From Alphaproteobacteria bacterium (GTDB taxonomy: Bacteria; Pseudomonadota; Alphaproteobacteria; UBA6615), in contig JAEPNS010000002.1 in assembly GCA_017643325.1 (NCBI GenBank), positions 1 through 14,754 on the forward strand: DNA of 14,754 nucleotides. Direction: 5' to 3'. A program made the position numbers and the translations under genes. The notes under the pieces are model-generated. The model was given only the letters and a program-made list of their open reading frames with translations, searched no databases and was not told the origin of the DNA. Below, piece by piece: positions 1 to 7,320 of the stretch. How positions within the stretch are numbered: the stretch's first letter is position 1; every line of letters begins with the position of its first letter.

Positions 1-75
1 CACGCGTTCCGCAGCGACGGCCCGAAGGTTCGCGAAATCTGGCCCGATCACTACGACGGCCCGGAGCCGTCATAG
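1..75 (+). CDS. 3' end of an unidentified plus-strand gene
   Basis: Frame 1 is open from the window edge to a TAG at 73-75 and reads as 24 residues ending HYDGPEPS. The composition looks like a soluble protein C-terminus, but it is too short to assign to a family. The stop lies 6 bases from the stop of the convergent ribbon-helix-helix gene at 82, a tight spacing that supports a real gene end. I do not recognise the product, and I see no stem-loop terminator between the two genes. Confidence 0.5.
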   Translation, partial: HAFRSDGPKVREIWPDHYDGPEPS

Positions 76-81
76 GACAGT

Positions 82-381
82 TCAGCCGAACGCGCGCCGG
101 GCTGCCGGCTGCGCCGGCGTGAACGCGGGTACCGGACGAACCGTGTTCTCGAACCGGACGCGGCTGCGCGCTTCGCGGTCTGCCGCGAAATAGCTCGCGA
201 TGAAAACGCGGATGCCCGCGGTGCGGCCGAGCTCGCCGAGATGCGCGTCAATCAACGTGCAGAGTTCGTCGACACTCAGGCCTTCGCGCGTCGCGATATC
301 TGTGAGCGCCGTCCAGAACTGGGGCTCCAGACGTACACTGGTACGCAGGTCTCCGACGGTGATGTTCCGATTCACCAGCAT
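82..381 (-). CDS. Ribbon-helix-helix (RHH_4-type) DNA-binding protein
   Basis: A 99-residue protein. Residues 13-18 (RTSVRL) form the DNA-contacting beta strand of a ribbon-helix-helix fold, followed by helix A at about 20-32 (EPQFWTALTDIA) and helix B at about 36-48 (SVDELCTLIDAHL). The 'SVRLEP.FW..L..IA...G.S...L' pattern is that of the small alphaproteobacterial RHH_4 family; these proteins probably act as dimeric DNA binders, with targets mostly unknown. Residues 51-66 (LGRTAGIRVFIASYF) are the usual post-helix segment, and the last 30 residues are Pro/Ala-rich and probably disordered. The ATG at 379-381 is supported by AGGAAGG about 6 bases upstream on the minus strand. A weak promoter-like pair (TTGCAT at 452-457, TAGTCT at 429-434, 17-base spacer) lies upstream. 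No toxin partner is adjacent, so an antitoxin role is not supported. Confidence 0.85.
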   Translation of the reverse strand: MLVNRNITVGDLRTSVRLEPQFWTALTDIATREGLSVDELCTLIDAHLGELGRTAGIRVFIASYFAADREARSRVRFENTVRPVPAFTPAQPAARRAFG

Positions 382-489
382 GATGTGCCTTCCTCTTCCC
401 CAAGAGAGCTACAACTCATTGAGACGGAAGACTAAGTGGGTGGGCCACAAAATGCAACACATACTATGATATTGTTTCATTTTGTTCCG

Positions 490-762
490 TCAGGGTGTCT
501 CGTCAGGCGTCACCGCACGAACCGTCAGGGCATGCAAGCCAGACCTAAACTCCTGTTCTAAAACAGAATAAACCGCCCTCTGCCGCGCCACACGGCCCTG
601 CCCGACGAAACGCGGACTGACAACAGACACCGCATAATGCGTTTCACCTTCCGGCCGCGCACCGGCATGTCCGGCATGCAGATGGGACTCGTCGACGATC
701 TCGAGCGACACGGGATCGAAGGCCTCCTCGAGGGCGGCGCGGATACGCTGGGCGCGATTCAT
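490..762 (-). CDS. bolA: BolA family protein
   Basis: A 90-residue BolA-type protein. Residues 22-36 carry the family signature ESHLHAGHAG, followed by a beta strand (YAVSVVSPRFVGQ, 43-55), the helix R-x-A-R-Q-R-A-V-Y-x-V-L (58-69) and the conserved GLHALTVRA near the C-terminus with the invariant His77. BolA proteins pair with monothiol glutaredoxins through a bridging [2Fe-2S] cluster that uses such histidines, and act in iron-sulfur trafficking and stress or morphology responses. I chose the ATG at 760-762 because it gives the standard BolA N-terminus (MNRAQRIRAALEEAF) and has CGGAGA 7 bases upstream. The frame stays open to 927, but that extension is arginine-rich, not BolA-like and antisense to the J-domain gene. 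It is divergent from the J-domain gene with 67 bases between starts, an arrangement I recognise from other alphaproteobacteria. Confidence 0.92.
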   Translation of the reverse strand: MNRAQRIRAALEEAFDPVSLEIVDESHLHAGHAGARPEGETHYAVSVVSPRFVGQGRVARQRAVYSVLEQEFRSGLHALTVRAVTPDETP

Positions 763-794
763 GTGCTGTCTCCGTTCGAAACATTCCGGTTTTC

Positions 795-823
795 TTGCGT
801 CGCGACGGCGGCGTGGACATATT
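795..823 (+). promoter_or_regulatory. Candidate promoter of the J-domain/cob run
   Basis: TTGCGT at 795-800 and CATATT at 818-823 are separated by 17 bases in the bolA/J-domain divergent gap. They match sigma-70 hexamers only partly (3/6 and 4/6). Initiation about 7 bases past the -10 would fall at or next to the ATG at 830. No Shine-Dalgarno sequence precedes that ATG, so a leaderless transcript is possible. This is a weak call from pattern alone. Confidence 0.3.
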
Positions 824-829
824 CCCGGC

Positions 830-1396
830 ATGGCACGCCAGCGCAACAGGCTCGATCTCGACGACCTCCTTGCGGAGGGACTGGACCGTGGCACACCCGA
901 GCGCGTGTGCGAACACCCGGAGTGCAACCTGGCGGGCGAATTTCGCGCGCCGCGCTCGCCGTCGGCGCTGCGCGACTATCTCTGGTTCTGCCTCGACCAT
1001 GTGCGTGCGTACAACAGCCAGTGGAACTACTACGCGGACAAGGACGAGGACGCCATCGAGGAGGACCGGCGCGGCTCATCCTACTGGGAGCGGCCGACCT
1101 GGCCCCTCAATGGCGGACGCCCGACGGGACACCTGCGCGACCGGTTCGGGTTTTTCGATAGCGAAGCGGAGGAACGCGAAGCGCGAAAAACCGAACTTCC
1201 GGACTCTCCCTATGCGCAGGCGCTTGCTATAATGGGCCTGTCGCCGCCGATTACGACGGACGCCCTCAAACGGCGCTACAAGGAACTGGTCAAGAAACAC
1301 CACCCCGACGCGAACGGGGGCGACAAGCAGGCTGAAGAACGTCTCAAGACTATCAACCAAGCCTACGCGACACTGATGGAATCGGCCGGTCCCTGA
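830..1396 (+). CDS. J-domain (DnaJ-like) co-chaperone, upstream of cobS
   Basis: A 188-residue protein with a C-terminal J domain (about 125-184). It shows the helix II pattern LKRRYKELVKKHHPD with the HPD tripeptide (158-160) that stimulates DnaK ATPase, then helix III (EERLKTINQAYATLM). There is no Gly/Phe or CXXCXGXG zinc region, so it is a class C-type J protein. The N-terminal half is conserved in alphaproteobacterial homologues as I remember them (GEFRAPRSP, LRDYLWFCLDHVRAYN) and carries a possible metal-binding Cys/His set (C27, H29, C32, C54, H57). The start at 830 is chosen because MARQRNRLDLDDLL is the typical beginning; the 23 codons upstream in frame overlap the bolA side and look non-coding. 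cobS follows after 48 bases, the familiar alphaproteobacterial order. Its client is unknown; CobS/CobT assembly is a guess from position only. Confidence 0.88.
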   Translation: MARQRNRLDLDDLLAEGLDRGTPERVCEHPECNLAGEFRAPRSPSALRDYLWFCLDHVRAYNSQWNYYADKDEDAIEEDRRGSSYWERPTWPLNGGRPTGHLRDRFGFFDSEAEEREARKTELPDSPYAQALAIMGLSPPITTDALKRRYKELVKKHHPDANGGDKQAEERLKTINQAYATLMESAGP

Positions 1397-1444
1397 CACC
1401 TGTGACCGGACGCAAGCAGAACTTTGATCGAAACGGACAGCGTT

Positions 1445-2452
1445 ATGGAATCGACTGAATCGCTCGCCACATCGGATATGCCCTCCAGCCCCGAGCCCGA
1501 CATCAAGGTCTCGGCCCGCCAGGTATTCGGCATCGACACGGACATGGAGGTCCCGGCGTTTTCCGAGGAAACCGTCCATGTCCCGACGCTCGACGAGACC
1601 TACCGGTTCGACGAGGCGACGACGCTGGCGATCCTCGCGGGCTTCACGCACAACCGGCGCGTGATGATCCAGGGCTATCACGGGACCGGAAAGTCCACGC
1701 ATATCGAACAGGTGGCTGCGCGCCTCAACTGGCCGTGCATCCGGATCAACCTGGACAGCCACATCAGCCGCATCGACCTGATCGGCAAGGACGCCATCGT
1801 CCTGCGCGACGGCGCGCAGGTGACCGAGTTCCGCGAGGGCCTGCTGCCCTGGACCCTGCAACACCCCTGTGCGCTGGTGTTCGATGAGTATGACGCCGGC
1901 CGGCCCGACGTGATGTTCGTGATCCAGCGAATCCTGGAGGCGGACAGCAAGCTCACCCTGCTCGACCAGAACAAGGTGATCCGGCCCCACCCGAGCTTCC
2001 GGCTGTTTGCGACCGCCAACACCGTCGGCCTCGGCGACACGACCGGCCTCTATCACGGGACGCAGCAGATCAACCAGGCGCAGATGGACCGCTGGAACAT
2101 CGTGACGACGCTCAACTACCTGCCGCACGAGCAGGAGGTCGACATCGTCGTCGCCAAGTGCCCGGACTACGATAACGCCGAGGGCCGCGAGAAGATCGCG
2201 GCCATGGTTGCGACCGCCGAACTCACGCGAAACGGTTTCGTTGCCGGCGACATCTCCACGGTCATGTCCCCGCGCACGGTGATCACCTGGGCCGAGAACG
2301 CACGCATCTTCGAGTCGATCCCCATGGCCTTCCGGGTCACCTTCCTGAACAAATGCGATGAGGTCGAACGCCCGACAGTGGCCGAGTACTACCAGCGCTG
2401 CTTCGGGACCGACCTGGACGACGCCGTCGTCGACGCGTCGACCACCCAGTAA
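1445..2452 (+). CDS. cobS: Aerobic cobaltochelatase subunit CobS
   Basis: A 335-residue AAA+ ATPase, close in length to characterised CobS (about 330). With CobN and CobT it inserts Co2+ into hydrogenobyrinic acid a,c-diamide in the aerobic cobalamin pathway; CobS and CobT form the ATP-driven motor and CobN binds the corrin. The N-terminus has the family motif VSARQVFGIDTDM. Walker A is GYHGTGKST (77-85) and Walker B is LVFDEYD (144-150). Family-specific blocks LFATANTVGLGDTTGLYHG, INQAQMDRW and VMSPRTVITWAEN, holding sensor and arginine-finger regions, are all present, so it looks intact. The ATG at 1445 is preferred; a TTG at 1424 would add seven residues, and an ATG at 1478 would remove eleven. 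cobT follows after 19 bases. No cobalamin riboswitch fits in the 48-base gap upstream. Confidence 0.97.
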   Translation: MESTESLATSDMPSSPEPDIKVSARQVFGIDTDMEVPAFSEETVHVPTLDETYRFDEATTLAILAGFTHNRRVMIQGYHGTGKSTHIEQVAARLNWPCIRINLDSHISRIDLIGKDAIVLRDGAQVTEFREGLLPWTLQHPCALVFDEYDAGRPDVMFVIQRILEADSKLTLLDQNKVIRPHPSFRLFATANTVGLGDTTGLYHGTQQINQAQMDRWNIVTTLNYLPHEQEVDIVVAKCPDYDNAEGREKIAAMVATAELTRNGFVAGDISTVMSPRTVITWAENARIFESIPMAFRVTFLNKCDEVERPTVAEYYQRCFGTDLDDAVVDASTTQ

Positions 2453-2471
2453 CCCGAACCCCGCGCGCGCC

Positions 2472-4355
2472 ATGGCCGCTTCCGGCAGGAACAGCAATGA
2501 CGGTCCCGTCGAGGAATTCCTTCGCGTCACCGCCGCCGCGATGCGGGCGATCGCGCGCGAGCCCGAACTGACCGCGTCCTTTACGCCCGACCCCGCGGGC
2601 ATGCACGGCACCGAGGCGCGTCTGCCGCTGCCGAGCCGCGACCTCCCGGCGGAGGACGTCAGCGTCGTGCGCGGTGAGGCGGACTCGCAGGCGCTGCGAC
2701 TGCGCCACCACGACAGCGAAATGCACACGGCCAGGGTGCCGAGCGCGCCCGCGGCCCGTGCGCTCTACGACGCGGTCGAGCAGGCGCGCGTGGAGGCGAT
2801 CGGCGCCCGGCGCATGGCCGGCGTGGCGGACAATCTCAGTGCAGCCCTGGAGGTGCGCTGCCGCGACAAAGGCTTCGCCCGCGTGACGGAACGCGAACAG
2901 GCCCCGGTCGCCGAAGCCGTGGCGTTGCTGGTGCGCGAGGCACTCACCGGCACCCCGCCGCCGCCGTCCGCGCGGCAAATGGTCGATCTCTGGCGCCCCT
3001 TTGTCGAATCCCGGATCGGTGGTTCGCTCTCCGACCTCGACGGCCGGCTGGACGATCAGCAGGCCTTCCAGGACATCGTCCGGCAGATGATTTCCGACCT
3101 CGGCCTCGCCGAGGAAGAACTCGCAGCCGAACCGGAAACGGACGAGGATACCGGCCAGGACCAGGACGAGCAGGAAAGCGAGTCCACCGGCGAGGGCGAG
3201 GCCGAAGGCGATGCGCGCTCGATGGACGGGGCCGGAGAGGAAGAGGACGCCGGGGCCGACGCCGAAGAGGTCGAGATGCCCTACGAGGACGGCGACGGCG
3301 ACATGGAGCCGGGCCAGGGCGACGAGGATCCGGACGCGCCCGGCAAGCCGTGGCGGCCGCCGGAATACGGCCATAACCAGGGCGAGCAGTTCGTCTACGG
3401 GGCTTTCACCACGGAGTACGACGAAATCGTCGACGCCGAGGAACTCTGCGATCCTGACGAACTGACGCGGCTCCGCCAGCAGCTCGACCAGCAACTCGGC
3501 CACCTGCAGAACGTCATCTCGCGCCTGGCCAACCGACTCCAGCGCCGCCTGATGGCGAAGCAGACACGGACGTGGGAGTTTGATCTCGAGGAGGGCCTGC
3601 TCGACACGGCCAGGCTGACGCGCGTGGTGACGAACCCGTCCCACCCGCTCAGCTACAAGATCGAGAAGGACATGAATTTCCGTGACACGGTGGTCACGCT
3701 CCTGATCGACAATTCGGGCTCGATGCGCGGTCGGCCGATCTCTGTCGCGGCCATGAGCGCCGATATCCTTGCGCGCACGCTGGAACGCTGCGGCGTGAAG
3801 GTCGAGATCCTCGGCTTCACGACGCGCGCCTGGAAGGGCGGGCAGGCCCGCGAGAACTGGCTGTCGGCAGGCAAGCCCGCCAACCCTGGCCGGCTCAATG
3901 ACCTGCGCCACATCATCTACAAGTCGGCTGACGCGCCCTGGCGTCGCGCGCGCAAGAATCTCGGCCTGATGCTCCGCGAGGGCCTGCTCAAGGAGAACAT
4001 CGACGGCGAGGCCCTGCTCTGGGCGCACGACCGGCTTCTCGGGCGTTCCGAACAGCGCCGCATCCTGATGATCATCTCCGACGGCGCGCCGGTCGACGAT
4101 TCGACCCTGTCCGTGAATGCCGGGAATTACCTGGAGCGCCACCTGCGCCAGATCATCGAGTGGATCGAAAGCTACTCGCCGGTTGAGCTGCTCGCGATCG
4201 GCATCGGGCACGACGTGACCCGCTATTACCGTCGCGCGGTGACCATCGTCGACGCCGAACAGCTCGGCGGCACGGTGATGGACCAGCTTGCCGAACTCTT
4301 TGACGAAGAGGATGCGAACGCGCGCCCGGCCGGACGCGGTCGCCGCGTCGCCTAG
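2472..4355 (+). CDS. cobT: Aerobic cobaltochelatase subunit CobT
   Basis: A 627-residue partner of CobS. The N-terminal region (1 to about 210) is helical and CobT-specific. Residues about 214-290 form a strongly acidic linker (long Glu/Asp runs such as EDTGQDQDEQE), characteristic of CobT and related chelatase D-type subunits. The C-terminal part is a von Willebrand A/integrin I domain with an intact MIDAS start DNSGS (residues 413-417) and a later MIDAS-like strand ILMIISDGAP. By analogy with magnesium chelatase, this domain lets CobT bridge the CobS ring and CobN. The ATG at 2472 lies 19 bases past the cobS stop; the frame is open back to 2358 but that part overlaps cobS and reads as low-complexity Ser/Thr/Pro. 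The C-terminus ends in a short Arg-rich tail. CobN is not in the window. Confidence 0.96.
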   Translation: MAASGRNSNDGPVEEFLRVTAAAMRAIAREPELTASFTPDPAGMHGTEARLPLPSRDLPAEDVSVVRGEADSQALRLRHHDSEMHTARVPSAPAARALYDAVEQARVEAIGARRMAGVADNLSAALEVRCRDKGFARVTEREQAPVAEAVALLVREALTGTPPPPSARQMVDLWRPFVESRIGGSLSDLDGRLDDQQAFQDIVRQMISDLGLAEEELAAEPETDEDTGQDQDEQESESTGEGEAEGDARSMDGAGEEEDAGADAEEVEMPYEDGDGDMEPGQGDEDPDAPGKPWRPPEYGHNQGEQFVYGAFTTEYDEIVDAEELCDPDELTRLRQQLDQQLGHLQNVISRLANRLQRRLMAKQTRTWEFDLEEGLLDTARLTRVVTNPSHPLSYKIEKDMNFRDTVVTLLIDNSGSMRGRPISVAAMSADILARTLERCGVKVEILGFTTRAWKGGQARENWLSAGKPANPGRLNDLRHIIYKSADAPWRRARKNLGLMLREGLLKENIDGEALLWAHDRLLGRSEQRRILMIISDGAPVDDSTLSVNAGNYLERHLRQIIEWIESYSPVELLAIGIGHDVTRYYRRAVTIVDAEQLGGTVMDQLAELFDEEDANARPAGRGRRVA

Positions 4356-4386
4356 AGCCGACCCCTTCAACGCGATATAAGGGCGT

Positions 4387-5334
4387 ATGCGCTTCCTGCT
4401 CGCCCTCCTGCTCCTGACGTTCGTCCTGCCCGCCGCCGATCCGGCGTGGTCGCAGTCGCGCGAGGTCGACCTGCACAAGGGCATCGCCGGACAGAACCGC
4501 GTAGGCCGGCTGTTCTGGCGCGGCGGCGTCGAGCTCAATTTCCGCAATTCGCGCTTCGGCGGTGTATCGGCGATGCAGGTCGAACTCGGCGGACGCACGG
4601 CCTATCTCATCACCGACCGGGGCGACCTCGCCGAGGTGACGCTCGAGTACGACCGTTCCGGCAACCTTTCGGCTGCGGAACTCGCGGAACTCCGCAGCGT
4701 GATCGGGGCCGGCGGCCGCGGCACGGATGCGGCGATGGAGGCGATCGCGCGTATGCCCGACGGCGGCTGGCTGGTGGCGTTCGAACGCAATCACCGGCTC
4801 ATGCACTTCCGCCGCTCGAAGGCACCGCTGCAGACCGTTCCGCGCCTGCTGACGACACCGGTCGGCCTGGAACGCGCCAGCCCGCGGCGCGGGATCGAGG
4901 CCGCGGCCGCAACGGACGACCGCAAGGTCCTTCTCATCGGCGAGGACATCCCGACCGCGCCCGGCTTCAGCCAGGCCTGGCTGGGCGACGGCTCCACCTG
5001 GACGCCCATGACCTACGCGATGTTCAAACCCTACCGGCCGGTCGGCGCAACGATGCTGCCCAACGGCAACATCCTGGTGATCGAGCGCCGCGGTTCGGTC
5101 AACCGGCCGACCGGCACGCGGTTCGCCCTCATCAATAAACGCCTGCTGCGCCCCGGCGCGCCGATCCAGACGAGCGAGGTCGCCCGCCTCGAACCGCCCT
5201 TCGTCACGGCCAATTTCGAGGCGATCGCGACTGCGCAGGGCCTCCAGGGACAGACACTGCTCTACGTCGCAAGCGACAACGAGTTCTCCCCGGGTCGCCC
5301 GACGCTGCTGCTCATGTTCGAGCTTCTCCCGTAA
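4387..5334 (+). CDS. Exported esterase-like activity of phytase family protein
   Basis: A 315-residue protein with a clear signal peptide: Met-Arg, a leucine-rich hydrophobic core at about 3-15, and a likely cleavage near AWSQ (residues 20-23). The mature part matches the 'esterase-like activity of phytase' beta-propeller family (PF13449 type): FGGVSAMQV near the N-terminus, the acidic repeat-like segments AMEAIARMPDGGWLVAFER and RRGIEAAA, and the C-terminal signature NFEAIA...LYVASDNEF...RPTLLLMFEL. Members are periplasmic or secreted; the substrate is generally unknown and the name comes from distant similarity to alkaline phytases. It starts 31 bases after cobT, with AAGGG 3 bases before the ATG (short spacing), so it probably rides on the cob transcript without an evident role in B12 synthesis. 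Confidence 0.85.
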   Translation: MRFLLALLLLTFVLPAADPAWSQSREVDLHKGIAGQNRVGRLFWRGGVELNFRNSRFGGVSAMQVELGGRTAYLITDRGDLAEVTLEYDRSGNLSAAELAELRSVIGAGGRGTDAAMEAIARMPDGGWLVAFERNHRLMHFRRSKAPLQTVPRLLTTPVGLERASPRRGIEAAAATDDRKVLLIGEDIPTAPGFSQAWLGDGSTWTPMTYAMFKPYRPVGATMLPNGNILVIERRGSVNRPTGTRFALINKRLLRPGAPIQTSEVARLEPPFVTANFEAIATAQGLQGQTLLYVASDNEFSPGRPTLLLMFELLP

Positions 5335-5380
5335 AGTTCCGCGAGATCCGGCCCGGCCACCCTCGGACACGTGTCGTAGA

Positions 5381-6004
5381 ATGCTGATCAGCGAACCCCA
5401 GGAAGACATCCCGCCACGCGTCGATGACCGCACGTCCGAACTGCTGCGGCGCTTGCTGACGGAGATCGAGGACGACACCGTCACCGTCGGCTATCTTTCG
5501 GCACAGCTGCGACGCCGGTCGTTCGGTGGCATCCTGATCGCGCTCGCGCTCGTCGCACTGCTTCCGGGCGTATCCCTGTTTGCGGGACTTGCGATGTTGA
5601 TCCCGGCGTTCCAGATGGCGCTCGGTCTGCGCGCACCGGCATTGCCGGGATTCGTGGCGCGGCGGAAAATTCCCGTATCCGCACTGCGCGCGCACGCCGA
5701 CAGAGCGATCCCGTGGATCGAGAAGCTGGAGGTCTACGTCCGCCCCCGATGGATCATGTTGAGCCGGCCGCCCGTGCCCATGCTCATCGGCCTGCTGTCC
5801 TTCGTGCTGGCCCTTGTGATCATGCTGCCGTTGCCCCTCGGCAACGTGCCGCCCGCCATCGCGGTCCTGGTCCTGGCGCTCGGCCTGGTCGAAAAGGACG
5901 GCTTGCTGATCCTGGTCGGCCTTGTTCTGACTGCCGTCGCATTCGCGCTCGGCGCCGTCATGGCCGCTGTGCTGATCGAAGGCGTGTCCGCGCTCCTGAC
6001 CTAG
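5381..6004 (+). CDS. ExoD-family inner-membrane protein
   Basis: A 207-residue integral membrane protein of the ExoD family (PF06055 type). The soluble N-terminus (about 1-45) is followed by a hydrophobic hairpin at about 48-82 containing the family's LLPGVSLFAGLAMLIPAFQM pattern. After an amphipathic region (RKIPVSALRAHADRAIPWIEKLE, about 95-117) come further membrane segments at about 133-150, 155-170 and 174-196, with the conserved LGLVEKDGL turn (167-175). ExoD was named from a Sinorhizobium exopolysaccharide/alkali-sensitivity locus; its molecular function is not established. No exopolysaccharide genes are nearby, so the name should be read as a family label. It begins 46 bases after the esterase-like gene and is the last plus-strand gene; its stop is 27 bases from the convergent tgt stop, with no obvious terminator hairpin between. 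Confidence 0.88.
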   Translation: MLISEPQEDIPPRVDDRTSELLRRLLTEIEDDTVTVGYLSAQLRRRSFGGILIALALVALLPGVSLFAGLAMLIPAFQMALGLRAPALPGFVARRKIPVSALRAHADRAIPWIEKLEVYVRPRWIMLSRPPVPMLIGLLSFVLALVIMLPLPLGNVPPAIAVLVLALGLVEKDGLLILVGLVLTAVAFALGAVMAAVLIEGVSALLT

Positions 6005-6031
6005 AGCGATGTCTCCGCGTCCGGACTGATT

Positions 6032-7267
6032 CTAGCCTTCCACCCAGTGCTTCCACCGCGCGGCATAGTCGTCCGCGGCGATCGCATCGCGCACGGCCTG
6101 CATCAGCCGGTTCATGAACCGCACGTTGTGAACCGCCAGAAGCTGGCCGGCGTTGATCTCCGACGCCTTCACGAGGTGGTGGACATAGGCGCGCGAGACG
6201 CTCGTGCAGGTCGCGCAGTCGCATTCCGGGTCGAGCGGGCCGTCGTCGTCGCGGAAGCGAGCGTTCTTGAGGTTGATGAAGTCGCGGCCATCTTCGGTCT
6301 CTCCCAGGCCCGGGCGGATATAGGCGCTGCCATGGCGCGCAAGGCGCGTCGGGTTCACGCAATCAAACGTGTCGATCCCCTTCGCCGCGCCGTTCCAGAC
6401 ATCGCGCACGCTCCCCACGCCGAGCAGGTGGATCGGCCGGGCGACCGGAGTCGCGGCGTTAAGAGGCGCCATCGCGATCTTGACCACCTCGTCCATCTCG
6501 GCCGCGTCGCCACCCAGGCAGCCGCCGACTGCATAGCCGAAATAGGGTTGCGCGGCGGTGAACTCGGCGCTTTCCCGGCGCAAATCCTCGTAGACCCCAC
6601 CCTGGGTGATCCCGTACAGCGCCTGCGGGCCCGCGGAGCCCTCCTCGGCCTTGCCGAATTCGGCGATCGAGCGCTCGGCCCAGCGGTGGGTCAGCGCCAT
6701 GGAGTTGGCGGTATAGTTGCGGTCGACGTGGTAGGGCGTGCACTCGTCCAGCACGAGGATGATATCGGCGCCGATCCCGCGCTGGATCCGGATCGAGTCC
6801 TCCGGGGTCAGGGTGATCTTCGCGCCGTCGATGTAGGACCGGAAGGTCGCGCCCTCCTCCTCGATCCGGAGAAGCGAGGGGTCGCGGGTGCTGTTGCGGT
6901 TGCCCTTGATCTCCTTCGCGCCGCTGCCCTGGCCCAGCGAGAAGATCTGGAAACCGCCGGAATCGGTCAGCATCGGCCCGTCCCAGCCCATCATCCGGTG
7001 CAGCCCGCCCATCTCGGCGATGCGCTCCGCGCCCGGCTGCAGCATCAGGTGATAGGTGTTGCCGAGGACGAACTGGGTGCCTTCCGCTTTCGCCTGCGCC
7101 GGCAGCACGCCGCGGATCGCGCCGCGCGTCGCGCAGAAGATGAAGGCCGGTGTCTGCACCGTGCCGTGGGGCGTCGTCAGCACACCCGTGCGCGCCGCGG
7201 ACGGCCAGTCCGGGTCGGCGGTGACCGTGCGGGTCACCTCGAATGCAAAGCCGGGATAGTCGGTCAT
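6032..7267 (-). CDS. tgt: tRNA-guanine(34) transglycosylase, queuine-type pocket
   Basis: A 411-residue enzyme that exchanges guanine-34 of tRNAs with GUN anticodons for a queuosine-family base. Catalytic features are intact: D102 in LTDSGGFQ, DECTP (174-178), the nucleophile D302 in GIDTFDCV, and the zinc site C349, C351, C354, H380, with the same 31-residue C1-to-His spacing as Zymomonas TGT. The pocket loop is GGCLGG (248-253) where the bacterial preQ1 enzyme has GGLAVG, placing Gly at the Val233 equivalent. The segment NPTRLARHGSA (305-315) also resembles eukaryotic and chlamydial forms. An insert at about 113-134 (KEIKGNRN) matches the chlamydial style. The ATG at 7267 gives MTDYPGFAFEV; the frame continues upstream but would run across rpmB. 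Only 26 bases separate the start from the rpmB terminator. No queA, yajC or secD accompanies it. Confidence 0.95.
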   Translation of the reverse strand: MTDYPGFAFEVTRTVTADPDWPSAARTGVLTTPHGTVQTPAFIFCATRGAIRGVLPAQAKAEGTQFVLGNTYHLMLQPGAERIAEMGGLHRMMGWDGPMLTDSGGFQIFSLGQGSGAKEIKGNRNSTRDPSLLRIEEEGATFRSYIDGAKITLTPEDSIRIQRGIGADIILVLDECTPYHVDRNYTANSMALTHRWAERSIAEFGKAEEGSAGPQALYGITQGGVYEDLRRESAEFTAAQPYFGYAVGGCLGGDAAEMDEVVKIAMAPLNAATPVARPIHLLGVGSVRDVWNGAAKGIDTFDCVNPTRLARHGSAYIRPGLGETEDGRDFINLKNARFRDDDGPLDPECDCATCTSVSRAYVHHLVKASEINAGQLLAVHNVRFMNRLMQAVRDAIAADDYAARWKHWVEG

Positions 7268-7293
7268 GGCGCCGGTATAGCCAATCGGGGACG

Positions 7294-7320
7294 AAAAAGC
7301 CCGCCGGAGCGGCGGGCTTG
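7294..7320 (-). terminator. Rho-independent terminator of rpmB
   Basis: On the minus strand AAGCCCGCC pairs perfectly with GGCGGGCTT (9-base stem, 5-base loop; plus-strand arms 7297-7305 and 7311-7319). The 3' side runs into five T residues (A-run at 7294-7298 on the plus strand). It begins 25 bases past the rpmB stop, so it ends the rpmB message, and lies only 26 bases ahead of the tgt start codon. Confidence 0.88.

Noticed and set aside
831..847. TGGCACG at the start of the J-domain gene as a sigma-54 -24 element
   Set aside because: The matching -12 TTGC at the required spacing is absent and the sequence lies inside the coding region.
763..927. N-terminal extension of BolA
   Set aside because: The added 55 residues are Arg/Ser-rich, not BolA-like and antisense to the J-domain gene. 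The ATG at 762 has a good Shine-Dalgarno.
1424..1444. TTG start for cobS
   Set aside because: It adds seven residues not expected in CobS and has no better ribosome site than the ATG at 1445; it remains possible but less likely.
1397..1444. Cobalamin riboswitch ahead of cobS
   Set aside because: The gap is 48 bases, far too short for a cobalamin riboswitch, and no B12-box-like sequence is visible.
3111..3340. Glu/Asp-rich low-complexity stretch in cobT as a possible repeat expansion
   Set aside because: An acidic linker before the VWA domain is normal for CobT; no exact DNA repeat unit is seen.
1076..4598. Two long open minus-strand frames opposite cobS and cobT
   Set aside because: They are antisense to strongly conserved genes and have no domain-like features.
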